This document shows positions 9,014 to 17,917 of a DNA stretch of 64,000 nucleotides, in pieces. The position numbers and the translations under genes are program-made. Source of the stretch: Flavobacterium sp. (lineage in GTDB: Bacteria > Bacteroidota > Bacteroidia > Flavobacteriales > Flavobacteriaceae); assembly GCF_024642105.1 (NCBI RefSeq), contig NZ_JAHEBT010000002.1:1-64000 (forward strand), given 5' to 3'. Every line of letters begins with the position of its first letter. Position 1 is the first letter of the stretch. The notes under the pieces were generated by a model. It was not told the DNA's origin. It made no database searches and worked only from the letters and a program-made list of their open reading frames with translations.

Positions 9014-9060
9014 TTTTTTTTAATTTTCCTTGTTTAATTAAAATTAAATATATAGTTTCG
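9000..9060 (+). promoter_or_regulatory. LacI-type box and promoter of the nucleotidyltransferase operon
   Basis: The perfect palindrome TGTGCTCGAGCACA (9000-9013) is followed by a 16-bp gap, TTG (9030-9032), a 20-bp spacer and TAGTTTCG (9053-9060), one mismatch from the -7 consensus. The spacing matches the kinase, SusC and third-lyase promoters. Confidence 0.6.
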
Positions 9061-9255
9061 CAACCATAAAATCATTCTTTTTACAAAAAAACATTTACAA
9101 GTGATTGATTTTTAACATTTAGCAATCTACAAATAGATTGAACAGATTGACTCACAATAAAACAATAATTGTTTTTTTAATTAACGATTCCATCATACAC
9201 AACAACCTAAATTAGGTGTTTTAAACAGGTCAAATACCTACAATAAATTTTAATT

Positions 9256-10134
9256 ATGCACAACAATTTAATTATTTTAGCAGGAGGAGCTTCTTCCAGA
9301 ATGAAGAAAGAAGTTTTAACAAATAATCTAACCAAAGAAGAAATTGCTCAAGCTAATGAAAGAAGTAAAGGATTAATTGGTGTTGGTCCAAACGGCAGAC
9401 CTTTATTAGATTATCTTTTATTAAATGCTAAGAAAGCGGGTTATAAAAATATATATATCATTATTGGAGAACAAGGAGAATTATTCAAAGAGTTCTACGG
9501 CGATAAAAATTCCGACAATAACTTTCACGGCCTTACCATTTCTTTTGCTACTCAATATATTCCAGAAGGTAGAGTTAAGCCATTTGGAACTGCTGATGCA
9601 TTATTTCAAGCTGTAGAGCAATATCCTGAACTTCAACACCAATTATATTCTGTTTGCAATAGCGACAATTTATATTCTGTTAGTGCGCTATCTGCTCTTA
9701 GAGAGACCAGTAGCCCAAATGCCTTTATAAGTTACAACAGGGATGCTATGGAATTTCCTGCAGAACGAATTTCTAGGTTCGCCATTGCTCGATTGGATAC
9801 TAACAATCAATTACTTGATATTTTAGAGAAACCATCGGCTGATAGTATTGAAGATTATAAAGATGCTGAAGGAAAATTAAGAGTTAGTATGAATGCTTTC
9901 AAATTTGACGGAGCTTTATTGTACCCTTATTTAAAAAATTGCCCTGTTCATCCAGAAAGAGATGAAAAAGAATTACCTACTGTACTCTTAAATGCAATTC
10001 AAGAGAATCCAAATTGCACCATCGGAATTCCATTTTCTGAACATGTTCCAGATTTAACTGCAAAAGAAGATATCCTTGAAGTAAAAGCCTATCTAAAAAA
10101 ACATTACCCAGTTTTAAATTGGGATGAAAACTAA
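9256..10134 (+). CDS. Sugar-1-phosphate nucleotidyltransferase
   Basis: A Rossmann-type NTP_transferase of 292 residues, presumably cytoplasmic. It has the N-terminal nucleotide loop LAGGASSRMKKE, then SKGLIGVGPNGRPLLDYLL supplying the usual active-site Lys and GxPLL element, and a metal-binding Asp in VCNSDNLYS. It would join a sugar 1-phosphate to a nucleotide (UTP or dTTP), reversibly. It is the first gene of a rightward operon with an epimerase, permease and NagB fusion, opposite a GHMP kinase. That context suggests GalNAc-1-P to UDP-GalNAc. A 20-residue insertion after the GG loop separates it from standard GlmU/GalU proteins. Substrate specificity is inferred only from neighbours. Confidence 0.75.
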   Translation: MHNNLIILAGGASSRMKKEVLTNNLTKEEIAQANERSKGLIGVGPNGRPLLDYLLLNAKKAGYKNIYIIIGEQGELFKEFYGDKNSDNNFHGLTISFATQYIPEGRVKPFGTADALFQAVEQYPELQHQLYSVCNSDNLYSVSALSALRETSSPNAFISYNRDAMEFPAERISRFAIARLDTNNQLLDILEKPSADSIEDYKDAEGKLRVSMNAFKFDGALLYPYLKNCPVHPERDEKELPTVLLNAIQENPNCTIGIPFSEHVPDLTAKEDILEVKAYLKKHYPVLNWDEN

Positions 10135-10169
10135 TTCCAAAAGTGACACTAAACTTAAGAAATGAAGCT

Positions 10170-11099
10170 ATGAATAAATATGTGATTACTGGAGGAGCTG
10201 GTTTTATTGGAAGCCATATTGCAGAATACCTGTCTGGAGAAGGACATGAAGTAATTGTCTTAGATAGTCTAAGAACTGGATTTGAAAACAACCTTAAAGG
10301 ATTGAATGTACAATTTGAGAAAGGTGATATTAGAGACAAGGACTTGGTTGAAAGCCTAGTAAAAAATGCAACTGCTGTTTTTAATTTAGCAGCATTAGTT
10401 AGCGTACCTGAATCTTTACTTCAAATACAAGAGTGTATCGAAATTAATAGTATTGGGACAATAAACATCTTGGAGGCCGCAAGAAAAAACAATGGTTGCA
10501 AAGTGGTGTTATCCTCTTCTGCAGCTAATTATGGTAACAATCCTATCTTGCCAAAGGTAGAGACTATGACTCCTGAACCAATGACTCCGTATGCAATTAC
10601 TAAACTAGATGGCGAATTTTATTTAAAAATGTACCACGATCAGTGGAATATCCCCACTACTTCTTTACGCTATTTTAATGTTTTTGGACCGCGCCAAAAC
10701 CCACAATCAGCTTATGCAGCTGCAGTACCTATATTTATTAATAAAGCACTTCAAAACGAACCCATAGTTATTTATGGAGATGGTTCTCAAACAAGAGATT
10801 TCATCTACGTTAAAGATGTAGTACAAGCAAATATTTTGGCTTCAAAAACAGGTAGTGAAGTATATAATGTGGCCTTGGGACATAGCACCTCTATTCTGGA
10901 ATTAGCCACAAAGATTATAGACATAACCAACTCTAAATCTAAAATCCAATTTTTAGAAGAAAGACCTGGAGACATTAAACATTCAATTGCCAATCCTTCT
11001 AAATTTAACCAATTAGGATTTCAACCAAAATACACCATTGAAAAAGCTCTCGAAGAAACTATTAGTTTCTATGAAAATGAATTAGTAATGATAAAATAA
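10170..11099 (+). CDS. UDP-HexNAc 4-epimerase-like SDR (WbpP/Gne type)
   Basis: An extended short-chain dehydrogenase with the NAD loop GGAGFIG (residues 8-14), catalytic Tyr141 and Lys145 (YxxxK) after SSSAAN, and the segment LRYFNVFGPRQNPQSAYAA, which is characteristic of WbpP-like UDP-GlcNAc/UDP-GalNAc 4-epimerases. It would interconvert UDP-GalNAc and UDP-GlcNAc. A GTG at 10143 in the same frame would add nine residues ahead of the Rossmann fold; the ATG at 10170 puts MNKYVITGG at the normal N-terminus and was chosen. It lies 35 bp after the nucleotidyltransferase in the same operon. The N-acetyl preference is inferred from motif similarity. Confidence 0.8.
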   Translation: MNKYVITGGAGFIGSHIAEYLSGEGHEVIVLDSLRTGFENNLKGLNVQFEKGDIRDKDLVESLVKNATAVFNLAALVSVPESLLQIQECIEINSIGTINILEAARKNNGCKVVLSSSAANYGNNPILPKVETMTPEPMTPYAITKLDGEFYLKMYHDQWNIPTTSLRYFNVFGPRQNPQSAYAAAVPIFINKALQNEPIVIYGDGSQTRDFIYVKDVVQANILASKTGSEVYNVALGHSTSILELATKIIDITNSKSKIQFLEERPGDIKHSIANPSKFNQLGFQPKYTIEKALEETISFYENELVMIK

Positions 11100-11160
11100 T
11101 TAAATTACCATAAAAAAAACGCTTACACTAAACCACAAACTACAACACAACTAAAAAATT

Positions 11161-12543
11161 ATGAAAAAAATGAAAGGTTCCCTTAAAAATGAGCAAAGTA
11201 GCACTTTGATTCCAATGGCTATTCTGACCTGTATGTTTTTTATTTTTGGATTCGTAACTTGGTTAAACGGACCCCTAATTCCTTTTTTTAAATTAGCTTG
11301 TGAGCTTACTGAATCTCAAGCTTATTTTGTAACCTTTGCTTTTTATATTGCTTATTTTGTAATGGCAATTCCTTCTTCTTGGTTAATTGAAAAAGTAGGG
11401 TATAAAAATGGTTTATCACTAGGTCTAATCGTAATTTCATTAGGCGCATTTCTATTTTATCCTGCTGCGGGGACAAGAACTTTTGGTTTATTTTTAGGTG
11501 CCCTATTCATTATGGGAACAGGCTTAGCCATTTTACAAACTGCTGCTAACCCTTATGTAGTAGTGATTGGACCACGTGAAAGTGCAGCGGCACGCATCAG
11601 TATTTTAGGCTTAGCAAATAAGTTTGCTGGATTCATTGCGCCAATAGCATTAACCGCGTTGGTTCTGTCAAATATGGCTGACTATACTGCCGAAAAAATT
11701 GCAATTCTTGATAGTGCTGCTAAATCAGCTGCGTTGGATTCGTTAGCCTTACAATTGCAAACTCCCTATATTTATATGGGTTTAATCATACTTATTTTGG
11801 CGGTCTTGGTAAAATTTTCACCTCTTCCTGAAATTAATTTAGATGAAGACAATGATATATCACATTTAAGTATATTTCAACAAATTAAAAATGTAGCTCA
11901 ACGTCCACAATTAGTTTTAGGTGTAATTACTTTGATGTTGTACATGGCCGCTGAAGTGATAGCTGGAGATTCTATCGGTAGTTTCGGAAAAAAACTAGGG
12001 GTTTATGGAGAAAATGGAGACTTCTATTTAAAACTGACCTCTTTTACCATGACTGCGATGGTAATTGGTTACATTCTTGGAATCACATTAATCCCTAAAT
12101 ATATCTCGCAAGTTTTAGCCTTAAAAATCTCTGGACTGCTAGGAATGATATTGATTCTGTTTATCGTGTTTATTTCTCCAAATATAATCGTATCTCTTCC
12201 TGGAATACCTCCCCTACCCGTTGTATTGCTTTTAGTAGCACTATTGGGTCTTGCAAATGCACTATGCTGGCCTGCCATTTGGCCAATGTCATTACAAGAT
12301 TTAGGAGGTTATACCAAAATTGGTGGTGCAATGCTTATTATGGCAATTGTGGGAGGTGCGGTTTTTCCATTGATTTATGGCGCTTTGGCAGATGCTATTA
12401 ATATGACTAGCCAAGCACATACTACTTTTGAAAAGACTAGAAGTGGAAATCAAATTGCTTATTTAGTGTTACTCCCTGCTTATTGTATGATTCTTTTTTA
12501 TGCAATAAAGGGACATAAGTACAGAAGTTGGTCAAAAAATTAA
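11161..12543 (+). CDS. FucP/NagP-type MFS sugar:H+ symporter
   Basis: A 460-residue inner-membrane transporter with about 12 hydrophobic segments. It has FucP-family features: MFFIFGFVTWLNGPLIPFFK in TM1, ILQTAANPYVVVIGP in the middle of the N-half, and ANALCWPAIWPMSLQDLG in the C-half. Family members import fucose, galactose, glucose or GlcNAc. Its place between the epimerase (61 bp) and the NagB-LmbE gene (26 bp) suggests import of the amino sugar, or the chondroitin disaccharide product, from the periplasm. The substrate is not readable from sequence alone. Confidence 0.85.
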   Translation: MKKMKGSLKNEQSSTLIPMAILTCMFFIFGFVTWLNGPLIPFFKLACELTESQAYFVTFAFYIAYFVMAIPSSWLIEKVGYKNGLSLGLIVISLGAFLFYPAAGTRTFGLFLGALFIMGTGLAILQTAANPYVVVIGPRESAAARISILGLANKFAGFIAPIALTALVLSNMADYTAEKIAILDSAAKSAALDSLALQLQTPYIYMGLIILILAVLVKFSPLPEINLDEDNDISHLSIFQQIKNVAQRPQLVLGVITLMLYMAAEVIAGDSIGSFGKKLGVYGENGDFYLKLTSFTMTAMVIGYILGITLIPKYISQVLALKISGLLGMILILFIVFISPNIIVSLPGIPPLPVVLLLVALLGLANALCWPAIWPMSLQDLGGYTKIGGAMLIMAIVGGAVFPLIYGALADAINMTSQAHTTFEKTRSGNQIAYLVLLPAYCMILFYAIKGHKYRSWSKN

Positions 12544-12569
12544 AAATAAAACAAATAAAGTAATAAGAT

Positions 12570-14498
12570 ATGTTAAAGAGTACTATCGATAAATCGACAG
12601 GATTTGAAAAACGATTTGAAAATATTAATACTGTTGTCTTTGAAAATTCAACTTCGGCATCCATCGCTGTTGCAAAAGAAATAGCAGCGCTTATTAAACT
12701 AAAACAAGAAAAAAATGAGCCTTGCATTTTAGGTTTAGCTACTGGATCTTCTCCAAAAGGACTTTACAGCGAATTAGTTCGTATGCATAAAGAAGAAGGT
12801 TTAAGTTTTAAAAATGTAATTACATTTAACTTGGATGAATATTATCCAATGCAACCTGATTCTATAAATAGCTACGTGCGATTTATGAAAGAATTATTAC
12901 TAGACCAAGTAGATATTTTACCTGAGAACTACCATATTCCTGACGGAACGTTGTCAAAAGAAGAAATAGCGGATTATTGTGCTAATTATGAAGCTAAAAT
13001 TGAAGCTTTAGGAGGTATTGATTTACAAATTTTAGGAATTGGTGGGAATGGTCATATCGGATTCAATGAGTCGGGCTCTTTACAAAACTCTAAAACAAGA
13101 TTAGTCGCTTTAGACCATATTACAAGAGTGGCTGCAAGTAGTGATTTTTCAGGATTGAGTAATACTCCTAGAACCGCAATTACTTTAGGAGTTAAAAAAA
13201 TAATGGAAGCCAAACAAGTTATCTTAATGGCATGGGGTGAAAGCAAATCAAATATCATTAAAACTTCGGTTGAAGGACCTGTAACCAATTTAGTACCTGC
13301 TTCCTTTTTGCAAGAACACAATAACGCTGTTTTTGTTTTAGATAAAGAAGCTTCGTCTAAATTAACCCGTATTAATACTCCTTGGCTAGTTGAAAAAGTA
13401 GTTTGGACAGACCAACTGATACGAAAAGCGGTGTTAGGATTAGCCCTTCATCTCAAAAAACCGGTATTAATGCTTACAGATGCCGATTATATTGAGAATG
13501 GAATGAGTGATTTATTAGCCCATTCAGGACCTGCCTATGACATTAATATAAAAATATTCAATCAATTACAAAATACAATTACCGGATGGCCTGGAGGGAA
13601 ACCGAATGCAGACGATTCTAAAAGACCTGAAAGAGCTGAACCTGCCAAAAAAAGAGTGCTTATTTTTAGTCCGCATCCTGATGATGATATTATCAGTATG
13701 GGAGGTACTTTTATGAGGTTACAAAACCAAGGGCATGAGGTACATGTAGCATATCAAACCTCTGGAAATATCGCGGTAGCTGATGACGAAGCATTGCGTT
13801 TTGCAAAATTTGTTTGTGACTACAATCAAAAATTTGGAATCAAAAATAATGAGGCCAATGAAATTTATGAAAAAACTGCAGCCTTTCTTAAAAACAAAAA
13901 AAATAGCGAAGTAGATATTCCTGAAGTTCGATACACAAAAGGACTAATTCGAAAAGGAGAAGCAAGAGCAACTAGTTATTTCGTTGGTTTGCCAGATGAG
14001 CAAATTCATTTTATGGAACTTCCTTTCTATGAAACAGGAACTATAGAGAAAAAACCTTTAGGAGAAGTAGATATTCAATTAACAATCGATCTTATTGAAA
14101 AAATAAAACCGCATCAAATATACGCCGCAGGTGATTTAGCTGACCCACACGGAACTCATAAAGTTTGTTTGGATGCTATTTTTGAAGCAGTTAAGAGATT
14201 GAAATCAAAAGATTTCATGAAAGATTGTTGGGTTTGGTTGTATAGAGGTGCTTGGCAAGAATGGGGAATTGATGAAATTGAAATGGCTGTCCCAATGAGC
14301 CCTGACCAAGTATTGGAAAAAAGACATGGGATTTTCAAACACCAATCTCAAAAAGATGGAGTAGTATTCCAAGGTTCGGATGCGCGTGAGTTTTGGCAAA
14401 GAGCAGAAGACAGAAACAAAGAAACAGCAATGCTTTACAAACAATTAGGGCTTTCTACTTATGCAGCAATGGAAGCTTTTGTAAGATGGAAATATTAA
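12570..14498 (+). CDS. nagB: Glucosamine-6-phosphate deaminase fused to a LmbE/PIG-L deacetylase-like domain
   Basis: The N-half (about residues 1-290) is NagB-like: NLDEYYP holds the proton-transfer Asp, and GIGGNGHIGFNE the catalytic loop with His and Glu. It converts GlcN-6-P to Fru-6-P plus ammonia. The C-half (from ~residue 350) is LmbE/PIG-L-like with the zinc motif SPHPDDD and a second histidine motif DPHGTH. Those enzymes remove N-acetyl groups from GlcNAc derivatives. No separate NagA is in the window, so the C-half may supply the deacetylase step. Such fusions are, from general knowledge, common in Bacteroidota, and whether the LmbE half is active on GlcNAc-6-P is not established. 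It ends the operon; a terminator follows at 14552. Confidence 0.85.
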   Translation: MLKSTIDKSTGFEKRFENINTVVFENSTSASIAVAKEIAALIKLKQEKNEPCILGLATGSSPKGLYSELVRMHKEEGLSFKNVITFNLDEYYPMQPDSINSYVRFMKELLLDQVDILPENYHIPDGTLSKEEIADYCANYEAKIEALGGIDLQILGIGGNGHIGFNESGSLQNSKTRLVALDHITRVAASSDFSGLSNTPRTAITLGVKKIMEAKQVILMAWGESKSNIIKTSVEGPVTNLVPASFLQEHNNAVFVLDKEASSKLTRINTPWLVEKVVWTDQLIRKAVLGLALHLKKPVLMLTDADYIENGMSDLLAHSGPAYDINIKIFNQLQNTITGWPGGKPNADDSKRPERAEPAKKRVLIFSPHPDDDIISMGGTFMRLQNQGHEVHVAYQTSGNIAVADDEALRFAKFVCDYNQKFGIKNNEANEIYEKTAAFLKNKKNSEVDIPEVRYTKGLIRKGEARATSYFVGLPDEQIHFMELPFYETGTIEKKPLGEVDIQLTIDLIEKIKPHQIYAAGDLADPHGTHKVCLDAIFEAVKRLKSKDFMKDCWVWLYRGAWQEWGIDEIEMAVPMSPDQVLEKRHGIFKHQSQKDGVVFQGSDAREFWQRAEDRNKETAMLYKQLGLSTYAAMEAFVRWKY

Positions 14499-14551
14499 TA
14501 ATAAGTACATAGTTTTAAATATTTTAGTAGTTTTTTATTGAATTTGTACGT

Positions 14552-14586
14552 AAAAGAATGAGGGCTTAAAATCTCATTCTTTTTTT
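14552..14586 (+). terminator. Rho-independent terminator after the NagB fusion
   Basis: The stem AAAAGAATGAG / CTCATTCTTTT (14552-14562 and 14573-14583) has a 10-nt loop and a T-run. It separates the amino-sugar operon from the first lyase gene, 81 bp further on. Confidence 0.75.
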
Positions 14587-14666
14587 AGTTTGGTACTAAT
14601 TTTAAATCAAAATTTCAATCCATAATTTATTAGCTGAAAATAAAAATCAAAAAAAAAAACATTTTC

Positions 14667-17564
14667 ATGTCAAACAAATATTACTTAATAATCGTAATTC
14701 TATTTTTAGGTTTGCAATTCAATGCCTACTCACAAGATGAATCTTTTGAAGCTGCAGTTCCTACTTATTGGACAACAACTAATGGCACTTTAAGTACCTC
14801 AACAGATCATTACAAACACGGAAATCAATCTCTAAAATGGGAATGGAATAGTAATGCGGTAATCACTGTTGATCATCTTCAAAGTAATGGACTAACTCCT
14901 TCTCAAATTGTAAATAATGCCTATCATTTTTTCAGAATGTGGGTGTATAATGCTTCAAAAGTTCCTACTGGAGAATTACAAATTGAATTGTATGACAATA
15001 CTGGTAAAAAACAGTATTACTACTCTTTTGGTTTAAACTTTACAGGTTGGAGAGCAGCAAGTGCAGACTATAAAAATGAAATGTCTGGAAATAAAACCTC
15101 CAAAAATATCACTAGCTTAAAAATAAAAGCGCCTGCTACTGGAAGTGGTACGTTATTTTTTGATTTTATCGATTTCACAGCAGAGCGAATGAATCGACGT
15201 GCTAAGGATTATCAATTGCCTTTTATTACAAATTCCGAGGACTCTCATTGGTTAGAAATGATGCATTATCAATCACTTCCTAAAACGGTTAAAGCGACTA
15301 CTCCAACTGCTGCTGAATTAGCGGACTTAGCTGTAGTAAAACAAAAATATGACATTATGATTAAAGGGAATGTTCCCAATAAAAAAGATGTAAAAGAAGC
15401 GATTGCACAATACAATGCTGCAAAAATCACCTATACTAATCGTATTATAAAAGGAAAACCGCTGTTTGGTAAAGACAATCCTGCTACTGAAAATATTCAA
15501 GTTGTCGAAAATTACATTCTTACCTTTGCTCGTGATTATAAACACAACGCAACTGCAAGTAGTAAAGACTATTTTCTTAACTCCATTCGCTATTTGCTTG
15601 ACCAAGGTTATGCAGACGGAAGCTTGGTAGAATCAGCACATCATATTGGATATACTTTTAGGAACGTTCCCTCTGCTATTCATTTAATGCAAGCTGAATT
15701 GATTACGGCTGGGCTATGGGATCAAGCTCAAAAAATGGTAGAATGGTATTGTGCTATAGATGGGATTTGGTCTCCAAACGCTTCAAATAGCAATATGGAC
15801 GATGGAAATACTAGGGCTCTCCCTAGATTAGGAGCATGCCTATACAAAAATACAGCTGCTGAAAGAGTACAGTATTTAAAAGGCTTCAAACAATATATCG
15901 AGACCTTTTTTACCTTAAATTCAAAAGAGGAAGAAGGAATGAAAATTGATTTTACTGGTTTTCATCATAACACTTACTTTCCTGGTTATAGCTTTCCAGC
16001 TTATAGTAATTTGGCTCAAGCTGTTGAATACATTTCTGGAGGAACTTTCGCAATTACTACTAATGCCCGCACTATCTTAAAAAAAGCACTTTTACTAGCC
16101 CGAGTAATTACCGAAGGAGGAGCTATTCCTAATTCTCTTTCAGGCAGAAATCCTTATGTAAATCCGAAATTTGACTATGGATTAAAATATTTAGGACTTA
16201 CAAATCCAATTGATTCAAGTGTATTAAAGGCATACAACTATAGTTTTTCAGGAGACAAGCAGACCTCTTCTTACGGAGATGAAACACCTCCAACAGGATT
16301 TTGGCAGGTTAACTTTGCTAATTTGGGAACTTACAGACAATCCAATTGGGTAGCTGACATTAAAGGATTCAACAAATACTTTTGGGGAACTGAAATTTAC
16401 AAATCTGACAATAGGTATGGAAGATACCAAAGTTATGGAGCTATTGAAATTCTTTATCCAGGGGGACACGCTAATTCGCTACTGAATATAAATGGTTGGG
16501 ATTGGAATAAAACACCTGGAGCAACAACCAAACATTTGTCCGATACTGATTTAGTGGCTACAAAAGACCGACAAGACGAGAAAACCGATTCCAATTTTGC
16601 GGCCAGTTTACGCTTTGGAACCAAAAAATCCTATTACATTGATTCAAAAATAGAAGGCAATTATGGTGTATTTGGAATGGATTTCACTCAAGCGAATTTA
16701 TCCCCTACTCATGACACTAGTTTCAAATTCAAAAAATCCGTTTTTTGCTTTGACGGAAAAATCATTTGTTTAGGTAGTACCATCAATAGTGATAACGGAT
16801 TGATTGCAACTAATTTGTTCCAAAATCAGCTAAACACTACTTCATCTACTATTACTATTGACGACACAGTTGTAGCTACTTTTCCTTATACGAATACCTT
16901 GAGTGCTACTGCTAATCATTGGATAATTGACGCTGCAGGTACCGGTTATTTTATTAAAAGTGGAAATTCAATACTAATTGACAGAAAAAGTCAAACTTCG
17001 CAAAATGAAAAAGGCAAAGGGACTAGTACCAACGGTAATTTTGCCTCTGCTTATATCAGTCATGGTACCGCTCCTATAAATGCGGGCTACGAATATGTAA
17101 TCATCCCACAAACAACTACTGCTGACATGACTACTTTGAGTACCAATATGTCGAATGCATCGAACGCTTTCTATCAAGTCATCCAAAAAGATGCCACCGC
17201 ACACATTGTAAAATACAACACGATGTACGGTTATTCGCTTTTCAGTGCTGGAGATTATGGAACTTCAACTGTTATTAAAAACAATAGTGCTCCTTGTTTA
17301 GTGATGACCAAACAAACTGGTGACAATTTAGACTTATCTTTTGTAAATCCAGATTTAAATTTTGCCGCTAATAATGGGGTTAGCCAAACTACTCCAATCC
17401 TATTAACGCTCAATGGAATATGGACTATTGCTTCTTTTAGTGGCGGTACAGCAACAGCAACAAATGCTAATGGAGTTACAACACTTACCATTGGAAGCAA
17501 AGACGGATTACCTGTAGATATACAATTAACGTCAGGTTACAGCAACCTACCAAAATCTAAATAA
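14667..17564 (+). CDS. Chondroitinase ABC-type lyase (PL8-like), without a T9SS tail
   Basis: A secreted 965-residue lyase with a signal peptide to about Ser22. An N-terminal jelly-roll domain contains QDESFE and WKWEWNSNAV-type strands; an alpha/alpha toroid and beta-sandwich catalytic region follow. Catalytic residues align with Proteus chondroitinase ABC by spacing: His434 and Tyr441 (FHHNTYFPGY), Arg494 (LSGR) and Glu576 (WGTEIY). It cleaves chondroitin/dermatan-type chains to unsaturated disaccharides. It is a tandem paralogue of the next gene, but ends right after the catalytic module and lacks its ~530-residue tail, so it is probably periplasmic. No LacI-type box was found in front of it. 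Confidence 0.87.
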   Translation: MSNKYYLIIVILFLGLQFNAYSQDESFEAAVPTYWTTTNGTLSTSTDHYKHGNQSLKWEWNSNAVITVDHLQSNGLTPSQIVNNAYHFFRMWVYNASKVPTGELQIELYDNTGKKQYYYSFGLNFTGWRAASADYKNEMSGNKTSKNITSLKIKAPATGSGTLFFDFIDFTAERMNRRAKDYQLPFITNSEDSHWLEMMHYQSLPKTVKATTPTAAELADLAVVKQKYDIMIKGNVPNKKDVKEAIAQYNAAKITYTNRIIKGKPLFGKDNPATENIQVVENYILTFARDYKHNATASSKDYFLNSIRYLLDQGYADGSLVESAHHIGYTFRNVPSAIHLMQAELITAGLWDQAQKMVEWYCAIDGIWSPNASNSNMDDGNTRALPRLGACLYKNTAAERVQYLKGFKQYIETFFTLNSKEEEGMKIDFTGFHHNTYFPGYSFPAYSNLAQAVEYISGGTFAITTNARTILKKALLLARVITEGGAIPNSLSGRNPYVNPKFDYGLKYLGLTNPIDSSVLKAYNYSFSGDKQTSSYGDETPPTGFWQVNFANLGTYRQSNWVADIKGFNKYFWGTEIYKSDNRYGRYQSYGAIEILYPGGHANSLLNINGWDWNKTPGATTKHLSDTDLVATKDRQDEKTDSNFAASLRFGTKKSYYIDSKIEGNYGVFGMDFTQANLSPTHDTSFKFKKSVFCFDGKIICLGSTINSDNGLIATNLFQNQLNTTSSTITIDDTVVATFPYTNTLSATANHWIIDAAGTGYFIKSGNSILIDRKSQTSQNEKGKGTSTNGNFASAYISHGTAPINAGYEYVIIPQTTTADMTTLSTNMSNASNAFYQVIQKDATAHIVKYNTMYGYSLFSAGDYGTSTVIKNNSAPCLVMTKQTGDNLDLSFVNPDLNFAANNGVSQTTPILLTLNGIWTIASFSGGTATATNANGVTTLTIGSKDGLPVDIQLTSGYSNLPKSK

Positions 17565-17638
17565 AAGTAAGATTTAAGCGTCTTACTTTATTTATTGAAA
17601 AAAAGAGAATAGGAATTAAACCTCATTCTCTTTTTTTG
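17564..17638 (+). terminator. Two consecutive stem-loops after the first lyase
   Basis: AAAGTAAGA/TCTTACTTT (17564-17572 and 17581-17589) is followed by AAAGAGAAT/ATTCTCTTT (17602-17610 and 17625-17633) with a long T-run. The second is a good rho-independent terminator. The first begins at the stop codon. Confidence 0.7.
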
Positions 17639-17878
17639 TTTACATAACACCTATTTCATTATTGAATATACAACGTATTAGCAAAATAGTTTTTTATAGC
17701 ACAAAAATAACCTCTCAAAATTCTACAAAAAACAAAAAAATCCTACAAATAAATTACTATTTATAATTTTTTTTACAAAAAAGTGTGCACGAACACATTT
17801 TTTTTATATTTTCACAGCGTTAAATAAATGTGCTCGAGCACTTTTTGTCAATTTAACAGCGTTAAATAAGTATTCAAC
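17639..17878. other. Leader region before the second lyase
   Basis: AT-rich sequence with two LacI-type boxes (described separately) and a duplicated ACAGCGTTAAATAA. No ATG in the lyase frame, gene or RNA element was seen. It completes the 314-bp gap after the first lyase. Confidence 0.5.
17784..17842 (+). promoter_or_regulatory. Two tandem LacI-type boxes before the second lyase operon
   Basis: TGTGCACGAACACA (17784-17797) and TGTGCTCGAGCACT (17829-17842) lie 45 bp apart, each followed by ACAGCGTTAAATAA (17814 and 17856). The TTG/TAnnNTTG spacing seen at the other boxes is not evident here, so promoter position is uncertain. The lyase-to-sorting-substrate operon (17918-25833) follows. Confidence 0.6.
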
Positions 17879-17917
17879 TTGTTTATACACGTTAATAACA
17901 ATCAAAAAATAATCGCA

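Larger units (their letters stand above)
8864..9255. other. Divergent regulatory region
   Basis: The 392-bp gap between the LacI gene (leftward) and the nucleotidyltransferase operon (rightward). It contains one palindromic box at 9000-9013 serving both directions, a rightward promoter ending at 9060 and a leftward -7 element at 8972-8979. The ~195 nt between the rightward promoter and the ATG at 9256 is AT-rich, with no recognised structure. Confidence 0.5.

Noticed and set aside
8872..9069. A 65-codon rightward open frame in the divergent regulatory region
   Set aside because: It overlaps the box and both promoters and has no domain or coding signature.
10143..10169. GTG start for the epimerase
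   Set aside because: It would put nine unlikely residues ahead of a standard Rossmann N-terminus; ATG at 10170 fits the family better.
13040..13075. NagB catalytic Asp (E. coli Asp141) seems replaced by Asn in GIGGNGHIGFNE
   Set aside because: Many functional bacterial NagB proteins have Asn here; His and Glu of the loop are kept, so it is not a defect.
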